DNA from: Hyalella azteca
Taxonomy: Eukaryota > Arthropoda > Malacostraca > Amphipoda > Hyalellidae
Assembly (NCBI RefSeq): GCF_000764305.2
Contig: NW_025935883.1
Span: 65,490 to 129,489, forward strand
Direction of reading: 5' to 3'
Length of the DNA: 64,000 nucleotides
The notes under the pieces were generated by a model. The model searched no databases, had not been told where the DNA came from, and saw nothing but the letters and a program-made list of their open reading frames with translations. The translations under genes and the position numbers were made by a program. Below are positions 49,601-61,420 of the stretch, piece by piece. How positions within the stretch are numbered: the first letter of the stretch is position 1; the number at the start of each line of letters is the position of its first letter.

Positions 49601-49907
49601 ATAAGTTCAAAGGCAAAGAAGCCCAAGCGAGAGATTCGAGTGATTTAATTCGGTTAATCAAGCGGGCTGCTGTGCGGTCGTCGTGCTGTAATTTTAATGT
49701 TCATAAAACGCATCCACTGGCCGAATAACTTATAACTCGCTCCATGTATAAGCTTTTTGAAACGATCAAATAAATCAGTGAAATAAAGTCTATAATCGTG
49801 TTAATAAAAATCGCTGAAGAACGAATACAATATAATATAACTCCACATTTAGATGTAAGTGATCATCGCTACGTAAGTTTATTGAGTTAAGTCACAAGCA
49901 CAACGCC
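46631..49907. other. Upstream flank of GMC gene B
   Basis: No gene is recognised. A GC-rich island at about 48955-49090 lies roughly 0.8 kb upstream of the start and could be part of the promoter or an untranslated exon, but no specific element can be named. Confidence 0.45.
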
Positions 49908-50043
49908 ATGGCGGATAAAACGTCGAGTGCGTTAGCAACGTTGTTCATCCAACTGATCAGGATGATGGGTCACATATTGATGGGGGACACATCATTCAAG
50001 GTGGACTTGAGACTCCAGTCACCCGTGTACGACTTCATCGTGG
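49908..50043 (+). CDS. GMC B exon 1
   Basis: Encodes [20 protein letters not shown], then [12 protein letters not shown] and VYDFIV plus one base. The phase-1 donor G|GTGAGA matches copy A exon 1. The ATG context GCCATGG is strong. Only 784 bp separate it from exon 2, against 15.4 kb in A. Confidence 0.9.
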
Positions 50044-53000
50044 GTGAGACGGCATGACGTGAACTTTTTCACTCCCACTGTAAACAAAAGTTTAGGAAAT
50101 TTTATAGTGTTTTAACATAGTTAGGACATAATTAAAATATTGGACATATTTATCCTAATATTTGATCGGGAAAAATTAATGGATGGCCTTCATTTTGAGA
50201 ATCCCTCAAATACTCTCAGAAGTCAATGCTTAATGAGCCGAGGCAGCCAAAATTAGGAAAAAATTAGATCAAATTCGAAAACTGAGGACATATTTTAGCT
50301 TAAGAGTAAAATTTTTCCTCTGAGTAATAAAACTTCTAAAACATGACACAAAATTTGCAAGAAACATTGATGAATGAAATGTTTATTAAAATTAATAGTT
50401 TGCATAAACTGTATTTTTCTGGAATGCCGTGAGAAATTTATTTAGTATATCGATTGAATTGAATGAACTCAATGAATTGATTAACACTTTCATATGCAAT
50501 CATGCACATTATTTTACCTTCACAATATTTGCCGGTATTGTGAACCTCGTCAACAATATAAATGACCTTGGCGATGGCTAAAACGTTGCGGCTGGACTAA
50601 CATGGCCTTTACGTTTGCTTAACATTGTGTGTTGAGCAATATGAACAATGCGACAAATACTTCATTTAAGTAAATAGGTTGGTATAAAGAATTACTCTAT
50701 TGAAATTTCAGCACTTAGCTTCAAAAACGATTTTAATTAAGTTTTTTTTAAGTTTTTAATTTCATCTTCCAAAATTTTGAATCCTGTAAAGTACGAGTAT
50801 CCACAACAAATTTCGTCGTCCTGTCAGTGGGTGCAGGATCTGCTGGCAGTGCCGTGGCTGGCAGGCTGTCAGAGGAGGGCAGATGGACAGTGTTGGTCCT
50901 GGAGGCCGGAGGACAGCCGCCACCAGAAGTGTCCGTGCCTGGTCTGTCCGCCTTCCTCTTGCTTGAAGGCCACCAAACAAACTGGCAATTTCGTACCACC
51001 CCACAACGTCACGCGCAGATGAACTATCATAACAGAGTGAGTTACTGTAGTGGCTACACGCTTCCTTATGAACCAATCAATCTTAACAAGCTCTATTACT
51101 TAAATTGTTATTATTTTTATTATAATAATTTGAAATTAATTATTTCATCCGCTTATTTTAGGCAATATTTGAGAGCTAACCACACTAATCCTCTGTTTTT
51201 TGCTTGTTTTTCGCTCACACACACGCTGATTTGCGGGTGTATCCAAGGCTACTTATATTCTGCTGATTTTGGTCAATTATTGTTGAACTCTTCTCCCCGA
51301 TGTGTGCTCTAATTCAGTTGAACTTTATTTTATGACCTGCGTCTTAATGTTCCGTTGCAATTCCGAATAATTGTGATATATCTTTATCCCAGGTTAAGAA
51401 GGAGGAATGGATAGCCTCAATGCTTGTTGGATGCTAGAAAAAATGTCCTTCCTCTAATACGCAGATTTTTTTAAACGGTCTTGGGACGAATCGCCAGCGT
51501 GCATTCACTAGAAATCGATAACCTACTGAATTATTGTGAATGTTGCTGAATATAATTAGCTATAACAAATGAGCAGTTAAAAATAACATACTTGAGGTGA
51601 TGTAATTCTACCCACCAGGCCAATCCATACCCTCGCGGCCACGTCATTGGTGGGTCGTCGGCCATCAATTACCTGATGTGGGTCCGGGGCAACCGCCGGG
51701 ACTTCGACCGCTGGGCGGCCCTCGGCAACCCGGGCTGGGACTACGACTCTGTCCTGCCATATTTCAAGAAGCTTGAGACGTACAGGGGCGAAGTGACCAA
51801 CCTCACGGGTGAATATCAGATAATAAAAACCTTCAAGTAAAATTACAATTCTGCTAATTCTGACATAAGCTTTATAGATTTCTCTGCGACAAGTGGCTGA
51901 AGTGTTCTACCCGCACATAAAATGATACTATAACGAGAAAAAGTAAACTTGTCCACAAACTATTTAGGAATGAAATGATCTTGTATCTAATTTATATGCT
52001 AACTCTGTAACATCACCCCATGCCCACTCCCCACAGCGCCGTACCACGGGTTCTCAGGCCCACAATCCGTAGAGAAGCGGCGGCACGCCACCCGCCTCAC
52101 GGAGGCCTACCTCAAGGCGGGACTCGAGCTCGGTTACCCCACCGTAGACCCCAGCGGTCCTTCCCAGATCGGTGGGTTGAACCTCCCTATTGCTTGTGAT
52201 ATGAAATTATTTCAATCATTTAGGGAATAATTGTAAAAGACTTAGGGAATAATTGTGTGGGAGATTTAGGGAATAATTGTAAGAATTATTCAGTAATTCC
52301 GTTTGTTTCGTATAAGACGCGTAACGAGAGTTGACAATGAGTTGTAAAAAGACTTCCTATCGAACGCTAAACTTGCATCGCGCCCACAAATGCAGTCTAT
52401 TAATTGTCAAAATCAAAACATAACAAAAATATTGTTCTCGGGAACACCTTCATAGAATCTTCATAATTTATTTACAATTGCTTAATATTTTATAAAGCCC
52501 ATTTAGGTTCCTCATAATTCCTCGTTAATTCCAAAATAGAATGTTGATAACTCCCTGATAATTCCTTCATCATTCATTGACAAGTCCTTGATAATGCCTC
52601 GCTTTTTCATTAATGATCCCTTAATTATTCCTCGACAAATTTTAATTATCTTAAGAGATTTTAATTATCCTAACAAATTCCTCCATAATAATATTATTAT
52701 TTCTCGGAAATTCCTCTATAATTCTTAGATATCTCCTTATTGATGCACATGCACGCCACGTAGCTCATTGAATTACGCAACATTTCGTCTTCCTGAACAT
52801 TGCCGCATCTTGAGCTTACCACTCAAGAATATCTTGCGAAGTTGTCTAATAAGATGAACCAAAGTGCCGCAGTGAAACGTGACCATATTTTGGACGCATG
52901 TCAGCAGTGAGCAGTGAATCACAAGTCACGTCAGTGAGCAGAAAATCTCAATTCACGTCAGTGAGCAGTGAACTGCCAGTCACGATCGCGTCACTGTATT

Positions 53001-56000
53001 TTTAATTTATTATATGAAAATTAGATTTAATTTATTATTGAGAGATTGTCCCAAATATCAATAATCATTATGTTCAATTAGTATGTAAAAGAGCGACTGG
53101 TAGCCTGGATGGCTGCTTCTCTATCAAAATTGCATAGTAAAATATGTTTTTACTTTGTAATTTGTTTGATTAGTTATGCACAATCAATATAAAAATTTCC
53201 CACGTTATAGGCTTCTGCGTATAAATTTTTATATTAAGAGAACTCTTATATTTACAAATCGGCGCTGTAATTGAATTAAAAACAAATATTAGTGCAAATT
53301 TTGCGTCATTTACCAATGACGTGACGATGACATAACTCGTCAGGCTTCTCGTCCCCCGACGTGACGTCCCACGACGGCGTCAGGATAAGCACTGCGGACG
53401 CGTATCTCAGACACGCGCTGCACACGCGCCCCAACCTGCACGTGTTGGCACACGCGCACGTGATCAAGGTGCGTGATGCAATCAAAAAAATGACTGAGTC
53501 TTGTCCACTTTCTGCGCTTGTTTTGGCAATCCTGACTTAGTTGTAATCAGTGCTATGTCTGCAATGGCTACAGAAACGAATATTATATTATAGATCAACA
53601 TTAATGGATGGAATAAGATCGTCAATGTATGAAATAACAACATTAATGAATAAAATTTTATCTATTACAGATTTTATTTAACAAGAATCGCCGTGCTGTT
53701 GGCGTGCGCTTCATGAGAGATAACAAGGTGAGCGTGACACGCTTTGTATAGTATAGTATAGTATAGTATAGTATAGTATAGTATAGTATAGTATANGAAA
53801 ACAAGATTCTAGGTGTCACTTCTACACTTTCATGTCTTTCGGGCCACACATACAGAACATCAACCCGAAATGCAGACCTTGGCTAAACACATTTAGACCC
53901 CTTATTGGAACAACATTCACACAGAACAACATTCCTGCGCAGTGCGAGCAGTCTGGCGTGACCAGGACTCTAGGGAACATCAACAACAACAACCCCATCA
54001 ACTACATCAATTTCACCTATCTATATCAACCTCATCGAGCCCTCAACCCATCGATCACATCAATCAGATCACCCCGGTCAACCACGTACAATAACCTCAT
54101 CAATCAATCAACCTATCAACCACATCAGTTGCATCAACCACGTCAACCACCTCAACCCCATCTACCACATCAAATCCGTCGCCCATCATCCAACATCACA
54201 TAGAATTTCAGGTTTGACAGAATGCTTTGCTGGTATAATTTTTTTCTGGTTACATTAAGTTATGTGCTTCTATAGAATTGAGCCAATAAACAATCCTTTA
54301 ATGGCCCAATAATTATTGACAGTAAGTTAGAATTTCAAGATGAATTGATTTGTTATTGAACGTCATCGCTTGATGTCACTTGCAATCAACTGGACAAAAT
54401 AATTCAAGTTGATTAGCTGAATGATTGAAGAAAGAACAAACTTTGTTGTTCGAACTCATTTAGTTGATATTGAGCTGCAAATCGTGATAGTTCTACAGGA
54501 AGTACTTTGAGCCCCTGTATGGCAAGACTGGGTTCAACATCGGCCCCATGCTCGCTGTCCCCAAGAGTCGGGGCTCAGTGACCCTGCGCTCCCGTAACCC
54601 CTACGACGCTCCCCTCATCGACCCCAACTTTCTGAGTCATCCTGAGGACGCGAGGGTCTTCATTAAAGGTGCTAAATGCATGCATTAAGATATGAAAAAG
54701 TAAAGTGCTTTCAACGAAATTTAATAAGAAAGCAATGGCTCAAGACTTTTTCAGTATTTAGAAAGCAAAATTTTATTTTTTCGGTTGCCCTCTAACCGTT
54801 CGAAACATGAATGCATTGCGTCCAAAGGTGACTTACCATAAACTTAGAAAGATTATAGGATTCCCATGGGCAGTGAAATGGTGCACGTTTCATGAGTATT
54901 GCTTCGAGGTTATTTCATTGAATTCTGTCACTTTAACTTGTAAAAATATGCCTTTTTTCTAGAAATTCTTCAGCCTGGTCAAAAAAATATATTTTTTTTT
55001 ATATCACACATAATATTTTTAGCCATTCAATAATTTTAGGCGGAAAAATATTTAATATTTGTGTATAATAAGTTAGTAGATATGAAGGAAATTATATATA
55101 CAGGCATTAGGTTCGCCTTGCAAATCGGCAACACGACTGCCATGAGGGCGCTGGGGGCCAAGTTCTACGACATGGTGAGCTACTTCATGTAAACTGAGTA
55201 AAATGTTAATGAAATTCATACAAAACACTATGGTTATTTTACTTAATTATTATAGGTATAAAAATATTACTGGAGATATAATTTTGTTCTTTTTTATCTT
55301 CAGACTGGATTATAGTATTAAATTGTTAGTTAAATAATAACATCTAAACAGGCTATGGGCCTATTTCTTCAACGCCGACAATGCGGATGGAAAGAAACAT
55401 GATATTTATCTGGCATCATGCCCGTTATCACTAAAAACCGGTCTATCTTTGCAGCTTTTATAACAATATTGCAATCAGTAACGTTAAGAAATTGTTATGT
55501 CAGCCGCTGCCAGGCTGCACCCACCACGAGTATGGTTCTGACCCATACTGGGTCTGCTTTGCCCGCCACATGGCCTCTACCAACTACCACCCCGTGGGTA
55601 CCTGCAAGATGGCACCCGCCTCTGACCCCATGGGTGTGGTTGACCCCAGACTCAGGTTAGTAATAGAATGTGGTAGGTTTTACGAACTTAATTGTGTACA
55701 TGAAAAAAATCCGTTTAATTCCGTGGTGCCGAGGCGACCTGGAATATGAATCCTAACATCATTGACTTAGCTTATTTGGCTTCATGTTACTCACAACATG
55801 AGTTACATGATCAGGATGAGCAGGTAATTTAAATGAAATAGTGTTTGTTTAGGTGAAGCAGCTAGCAGTTTCATGCGATTACTTCCATAACCAGTATCTG
55901 TTAAGGGAAAGAAATATATTTTCAAGTTCTGCTTAATGTTTTAAAACGTCCAACAGCGCACAATTTCTTTTAAATAACGTGAAACAAAATTATGAGATAT

Positions 56001-56707
56001 TGCAGTATTCAAATATAGCAGTCAGTCTAAACACATGACATTCAAAGCCTAGAAGTAGTAAAGAACTTGGAAACTTTTACGGAGTCGAAAATGATTAAAA
56101 ACTTAGCATTTATTAAAAACTCTACAGGTATTAAAAACTTTGCATTTACTAAAAACTTGATTGATATTTCAAATTGAGCAGAAAGTGTTACTGAGATTTG
56201 TATTTGAAATACTTTTATTTGACGCACACGACAGTGTTATTAAGACACCTAATTTATTGAAGTCTTCCATAAAACCTGCGCGCCAGAGTGTTATTGAGAT
56301 TAATTATGTATTAATGCACTTTTATTACACGCGCACCAGAGTGTTATTGAGATTTATTATGTATTAATACACTTCCAGAGTGTTATTGAGATTTATTATG
56401 TATTAAAACATATTCATTACACGCGCACCAGAGTGTTATTGAGATTCATTATGTATTAATACACTTGCATTACACGCACACCAGAGTGCGTGGCGTGTCA
56501 GGGCTGCGTGTGGCGGACGCCAGCATCATGCCCGTGATTGTGGCGGGCAACACCAACGCCGCCGCCATCATGATAGGGGAGAAGGCGGCCGACATCATCA
56601 AGCAGGACTGGCTCATCACCTCACACAATTTCCTGAGTGAAACTCCTGAGTCATATGCCTCTGATAACAAAAATAATTTACGTTTCTACCGCGTTAGTAT
56701 TGGATAA
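49908..56707 (+). CDS. GMC oxidoreductase B (glucose dehydrogenase-like), spliced, three exons missing
   Basis: A tandem paralogue of A. Proposed exons: 49908-50043, 50828-51036, 51619-51808, 52037-52171, 53344-53468, 53671-53727, then 54491-54668, 55104-55174, 55504-55655, 56485-56707. Phases agree at each of these junctions. It has the FAD loop [14 protein letters not shown], signature 1 ([11 protein letters not shown]), active-site YHPVGTCKM and Asn in AGNTNAA. The counterparts of A exons 6-8, including signature 2, are absent between 53727 and 54491, where a (GTATA)n tract, an N and CATCAACC-type repeats lie. The model encodes about 491 aa instead of the expected 630 or so. Either the gene is broken, or the assembly dropped sequence at the N. 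The C-terminus is 27 codons longer than in A. A possible poly(A) signal AATAAA is at 56941. Confidence 0.85.
50828..51036 (+). CDS. GMC B exon 2 (FAD-binding motif)
   Basis: Encodes [20 protein letters not shown], then [20 protein letters not shown] and [19 protein letters not shown]. The donor is GTGAGT, phase 0. Confidence 0.95.
51619..51808 (+). CDS. GMC B exon 3 (GMC signature 1)
   Basis: Encodes [40 protein letters not shown] and ends VTNLT plus one base. It shares a 68-bp identical core with copy A. Confidence 0.95.
52037..52171 (+). CDS. GMC B exon 4
   Basis: Encodes [20 protein letters not shown], then [20 protein letters not shown] and GPSQI plus one base. Its donor GTGGGT is followed by an intron with GATTTAGGGAATAATTGT repeats near 52220-52285. 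Confidence 0.93.
53344..53468 (+). CDS. GMC B exon 5
   Basis: Encodes [20 protein letters not shown], then [20 protein letters not shown] and IK. It is GC-rich against an AT-rich intron. Its second half is the segment that copy A has lost. Confidence 0.93.
53671..53727 (+). CDS. GMC B exon 6
   Basis: Encodes [19 protein letters not shown], 19 codons, phase 0 at both ends, with acceptor TATTACAG and donor GTGAGC. It has no counterpart in copy A. Confidence 0.9.
53746..54200. repeat. (GTATA)10 tract, assembly N, then CATCAACC-type repeat
   Basis: Ten GTATA units span 53746-53795, followed by N at 53796. From about 53855 to 54190, CATCAACC and ACCACATCAA words recur irregularly. This block takes the place where three GMC exons should be. 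Confidence 0.85.
54491..54668 (+). CDS. GMC B exon equivalent to A exon 9
   Basis: Encodes [20 protein letters not shown], then [20 protein letters not shown] and [19 protein letters not shown] placed the acceptor at GTGATAG because it keeps the 178-bp length and phase of copy A. An alternative TTCTACAG eight bases later would shift the frame. Confidence 0.88.
55104..55174 (+). CDS. GMC B exon equivalent to A exon 10
   Basis: Encodes [20 protein letters not shown] and FYDM, 71 bp, with donor GTGAGC. Confidence 0.92.
55504..55655 (+). CDS. GMC B exon equivalent to A exon 11 (catalytic His)
   Basis: Encodes [40 protein letters not shown] and [11 protein letters not shown]. The acceptor is TTATGTCAG, 152 bp, phase-2 end. 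Confidence 0.94.
56284..56484 (+). repeat. 53-bp array carrying copies of the last-exon acceptor
   Basis: CCAGAGTGTTATTGAGAT occurs at 56283, 56336, 56375 and 56428. The real acceptor CACCAG|AGTGCG is at 56481, giving spacings of 53, 39, 53 and 53. Each unit ends in a TTACACGCGCACCAG-like string, so the 3' splice site has been copied upstream together with the first exon bases. Confidence 0.9.
56485..56707 (+). CDS. GMC B last exon
   Basis: Encodes [20 protein letters not shown], then [20 protein letters not shown] and QDW, followed by a 27-residue tail ending RFYRVSIG before TAA. The tail is absent from copy A and has no recognised motif. Confidence 0.93.
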
Positions 56708-59700
56708 TAATTGTTGGTGGATTTGTCTTTGTTATGTTAACGAAGTATATGAAAAGGCATGGATAGTCCTATCCTTCTATGAGACATAAGATGTTTATAA
56801 TAGTTTATTCCGGCATTACCTTCGAGAATCATATCCCAATTTTAGCTAATTTGAGTCAAAAATGTTGATAAATTAACCCATATCCAATTTGTAAAAGTAA
56901 CCGGACTCTATTTCAACTCAACAATTACAAAAGTGAATTGAATAAACTAAATTGAATATTAAACTTTTACGTCGCCACCAAACCAAATCATATTTACAAA
57001 AATATCATACAAATTGAAGACCAGAAGGACTTCTGAAAGGTGCCATAGCTCTTTGAAAGATAGTTGTAATGACCAACACTAACTGAGGGACATTCAGAGC
57101 CGATATCTTGGTGGTGTGTTGTGTAAATAATGATGACGATGATTGAATATGATGAAAATGTCGATGTTATGTGGAACCTAATGCTTATATTCAATGGCGC
57201 CGAAAAATAATATTAAATGGAAACAAACTATGATGCAATGAGACATTCAACCATGATGCTGCAATATGAATTACAATGTATTTTTATGTGGCATAGGACG
57301 ATTTGCACTATGTGCTCTTATGTGGCGAATTTAGTGGTGCACTATGTACAAAATGTAGAATACTAAAATGAAATATGTTGTTTGCTATAAAGCAATATGT
57401 GGTTTACCATAATGCAACATGTGGTTTACTATAAAGCAATATGTGGTTTACTGTAATGCAATATGTGGCATAATGCCTTGTAGGCCAAACGATAAACGAT
57501 CTACGTGCGCGTGCAGTGTGGATTCCGCCGTTATTTATTATATATTTCCTTACATTTTCTTTTCTTAACCTCTATTCCTAATTAATTTATAATATGGAAA
57601 AAAATATGAATAAATACTTCTATCGTCCCTTCACGTAAAATCTAATCGAGAGCCGCTAAATGTTCCGGTTTCATGTTCAAATTTTTGGCAACTAGTAAGA
57701 AAAATTTATTAATGAAAATGGAGATATGAAATAAATTTTACAATAAATTCAACTGATCAGATGGAATCTTGTGCGAGGTGCAACACTCAGGAGGATTTGA
57801 GTGAAGGATTTAAATTGGCTCTCGTTTTTGCGAAAGAAAATTTTGAATTCGATTACAATATTGGCGTTTTGAAGTTGAAAGATCAGAACCGGAGATCAAA
57901 AACAGGAATGACTTTCATTATGAGTTGTTTCCAACTTATAATGAAAAGATGGAAACTTAATTGTTTCCATCTACTGCGTGAATATCGCCACGCTGAAGTT
58001 ATTATTTCACATCCGCATCTGGCGGTCTCTCGAGTGTTGCTCCGACGCTGAAAGGTTAAGCTCAATTGCATGGCGTCAACCATTCAGTCAGAGAAAGCGC
58101 CTGTAGGAATCTCTAAAATATGTAAAAGTCTTGCGATCTGAGACACAGACAAAGACTTCTTTCAGGGATTAATTCTTCTTTCGCGTATGATCATTAATTC
58201 GCTTTTGTCTTTACCGAATCAAAGGCCATTCAGAACTGTAGCAAAGACTTAATTGTCGGACTGATTAATAAAAAGAAAGTAATTCGATACTCGTTATTTT
58301 CAGAACTGATTCAAGTATTAATAATAACTAGGCTGCTATAATTAATCGAAATCGAGGCACCATAAAACTTTTGGCTAATAACTTGAGTTTTTGTAGGTTA
58401 TTTCTCGTATTTAATATTCATGATACGGGCTAATTCGCAAGCGCGAGAAGAAAGTTCTCCTGGATGCAAACCTTACACAATATAGTTTAGTAAGTCAAGC
58501 TAGCTATTTTACAACGCGTCTGTCGCTAAATTCTGAAATCGCGGTTTGCAAGCCCACAAGCTTCCTCCCGCATCTGCTTGCTCGCGTTTGTGGCGACACG
58601 TGCGCTGTCCTTCAGTGTTATGACGGAGATAAATTAAGCCTCTCACAAGCCTGCATCTGACGCGCACAATTTGTCATCTTTCTCTTGCAGTGTCGGAATC
58701 CGGTGTCTAAAGCAGCCTCCTAACATTTGCATAGTCATTTTCCTAGATCTTGCACGACGAGAATGTTGCAACGAGACGATGAAGCACAAGAGTTACTGTG
58801 ACGTGATGATAAAGCTGAAACCTTGTGACAACAGCTGTGACCATGTCATAGACGACGATTTTGTAGAACAATGCGTACGGCACCCACAACAAGAAATACA
58901 TTATGCCACATGCGTGCCGGATGTCGATGAGAAAAATGATGGGTTGATTTGATGGATCATGATGAAAAAAATTATTGACTTCAGTGGAACTAATAAAAGG
59001 AATATAAATAGAAATAATTATACGAAATGAGAAAATCGGAGTACTTACGATCCGTTGAGAAGATCGAAATACCTGCGATATTTTGAGAAAACTACAGTAT
59101 GCATCAGTTGCTTCTAAAGTAGCAAAGTGCATCATTCTATCATCGCCGCAAGCACGATTTCTAACTATTAATATCTCACATACAATTTTTCGCTACGAGA
59201 AATAATAATGAAAATATTATTTATTTGTAATATGAGTGATTCTAATAATCTAATCTAACTAAATAAATCTAACGAAATCTAATCTAACTAAATAAAGTGA
59301 TTAACGATAAAAACTTCATATTTTCTGACACAGTTGCAGTCTGACAGTCTGATTTCATTGCAGCAGGCACCCAGAACGTGCGATGTCGGCGGCTAAGAAA
59401 TGTTAATGGTGTAGGAAATAACCTGCTGCAACTTCCGGCTATGATCGCGGTTCCCGGCTACACGAATTCCCACCTGATAATCCCGGCACCTAATCAGGGT
59501 CGGCCGACGTTCGGGCGGCTCTCCTCTGGCCCCGTCAATGTTCTAATTTTCCTCACTCAGAGAAGTTAGAGGTCATTCGTCCTAATAGCGATGCACATTT
59601 GGGCTTCGTGTGGGTCATCGTAACCCAATTAAGTAAGGCAAAATGCGTTTCAGTGCGGCATGCAGAATGTTTTTTACAATTCGGATAATTAATTTTAGTG

Positions 59701-60118
59701 AATGAAGGCAGGTATGATGACCGCTGTTCGCCGACAGGGAAAGTGGTCAGAGGAAGTGCGTCGTGGGAACCGTGCTGACAAAACCGCTCATCTGGAAGCG
59801 AAGATGACTTGCTTCAACGGTCAGTAATGTCGCATGCTGTAATATTCCACCGCGTGTGTTCGAACGTTAGGCAAACAATGCCGAATGATATCGCTTAAGT
59901 TCAAAAAGGGAATAAGAATGAGTAATTTTCCATTATATTCAATTATAATTTTGTTTATAATTACTTGATGCATAAATAAGAAGGATATGGTGAAAAGTAA
60001 GCGTCGAGCCTTTACGCTGACCATTGCATAAATAAAATTGCACGGCACTAAACATTCAGTATCATTCCCCGTAGCCGATATCATTGCGTATCATTCTGCA
60101 CAGCTCCTTTTGTTCAAA
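56708..60118. other. 3' flank of GMC B, no certain gene
   Basis: A candidate poly(A) signal is at 56941. ATGTGGTTTACTATAAAGCA repeats lie at about 57385-57475. A Cys-rich frame at about 58690-58950 follows a good acceptor-like TTTCTCTTGCAG but has no partner exon, so it is not called as a gene. Confidence 0.45.
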
Positions 60119-60409
60119 GACCAAACCCACGATGAAGAAATAATTCGAGCGAAGCCTCATTTCCCCCTCAAACGCCCCTTTTGAATTAACTGTTGGATAT
60201 CTAATAGCCGCGGAATCGAACTTGGAGAAGGAGAAAAAATTTAAAAGATCCGTCAAAATGTAGATTAAGAGTCTCTCAGAGCAGGTGAAACCTAAAAATT
60301 CTCTAAATACGTCATAAAATTATGTTACTTTTTGGTTTTCCCTAAACCAGACAAGATTTTTTAGAGCCGGAGCTATGGTATGGCTTTGAGACACTTTCCA
60401 TATGAATTT
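60119..60409 (+). repeat. About 300-bp direct duplication, copy 1
   Basis: Runs from GACCAAACCCACGATGAAGA to GACACTTTCCATATGAATTT. It recurs at 60464-60769 with scattered substitutions and small indels. Confidence 0.88.
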
Positions 60410-60463
60410 ATAATAATAAAGTAAGACCAAACCTATGATAAAGAAATGATAATAATAAAGTAA

Positions 60464-60769
60464 GACCAAACCTATGATAAAGAAATAATTCGATCGAAGC
60501 CTCATTTCCTCCTCAATTAAGCGCCCCTTGCACCGTCAGTTTGAATCGACTGTTGGATGTCTAATAGCCGCAGAATTGAACGTAGAAAAAGGAGGAAAAA
60601 TTTATAGTGTCCGCCAAGATGTTGATTAAGAATCTTTCATAATAGATAGAAACTAAAAATTCTCTGACTACGTCATTCTTTGATTTTTTTTTAGTTTTCC
60701 CCAAACCAGACAAGATCTTTATAGAGCCGGAGCTATGGTATGGCTTTGAGACACTTTCCATATGAATTC
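60464..60769 (+). repeat. About 300-bp direct duplication, copy 2
   Basis: The counterpart of 60119-60409. The 54-bp gap between the copies holds an extra short copy of the AATAATAAAGTAAGACCAAA start. Confidence 0.88.
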
Positions 60770-60929
60770 TTTTAGCAAGCTTGTCGAGAAAAATACAATA
60801 AGTTTACAATCTGACTTGAATTTGGTAGAGTGTATATGCGCGTGACACGCGAATCGCTGAACATTTCTTGGTTTTGAAAGTCCATTTCAGTTTCCCAACT
60901 TTGGTCACGGCGCTGAGATCGAAGATCGC

Positions 60930-61420
60930 GTCACGCTAAGTCCGTTGTTCGTTCGTACCATCGTGCTACATGTTTTTTGTGCCCATCGTACCACATGCGT
61001 GCTGGAGACCACTGTACCCACTGCGTCATAGGCTGGCTTGTGCCTATCGTAGCTAATAATTCCATATGCATGCTTTTGCCCACTGTACCTATTGTTTCAT
61101 ATTTGTAATTGTATCCACAGTAATCACTATGCCACATGCGAGTTTGTGCTCAATGTATAACATGCGTTATTGTGCCCATTGTACCTATTTCGTCGCATGC
61201 TTGCTTGTGCCCACTGTACCCATTGTGTCAATGCTTGTTTGTGCTTATAGTACCGATTGTGCCGCTGGCGTCTTGTGCACATTGTGCACATCGCCTCACA
61301 TGCATAGTTGTGCACATGGCATCAAATGCATACTTGTACCCATTGTGCTACATGCATAACTGTGCCCATTGTACCACGTTTGCGCCTGTATCCATTGTAG
61401 ACGGGTTTTACCTCGAAGTT
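60930..61420. repeat. Degenerate TGTGCCCATTGTACC repeat
   Basis: GTGCCCATTGTACCACATGC-type words recur every 30-40 bp with considerable drift. ORFs on both strands here (HAFAHCTYCF-type) are repeat readings. Confidence 0.85.

Noticed and set aside
50762..51076. Minus-strand ORFs over GMC B exon 2 (and likewise over A exon 2)
   Set aside because: They are shadows of the GC-rich coding exon on the opposite strand.
53832..54203. 123-aa ORF as a substitute GMC B exon
   Set aside because: The frame is built from CATCAACC-type repeats and shows no resemblance to the missing GMC segments.
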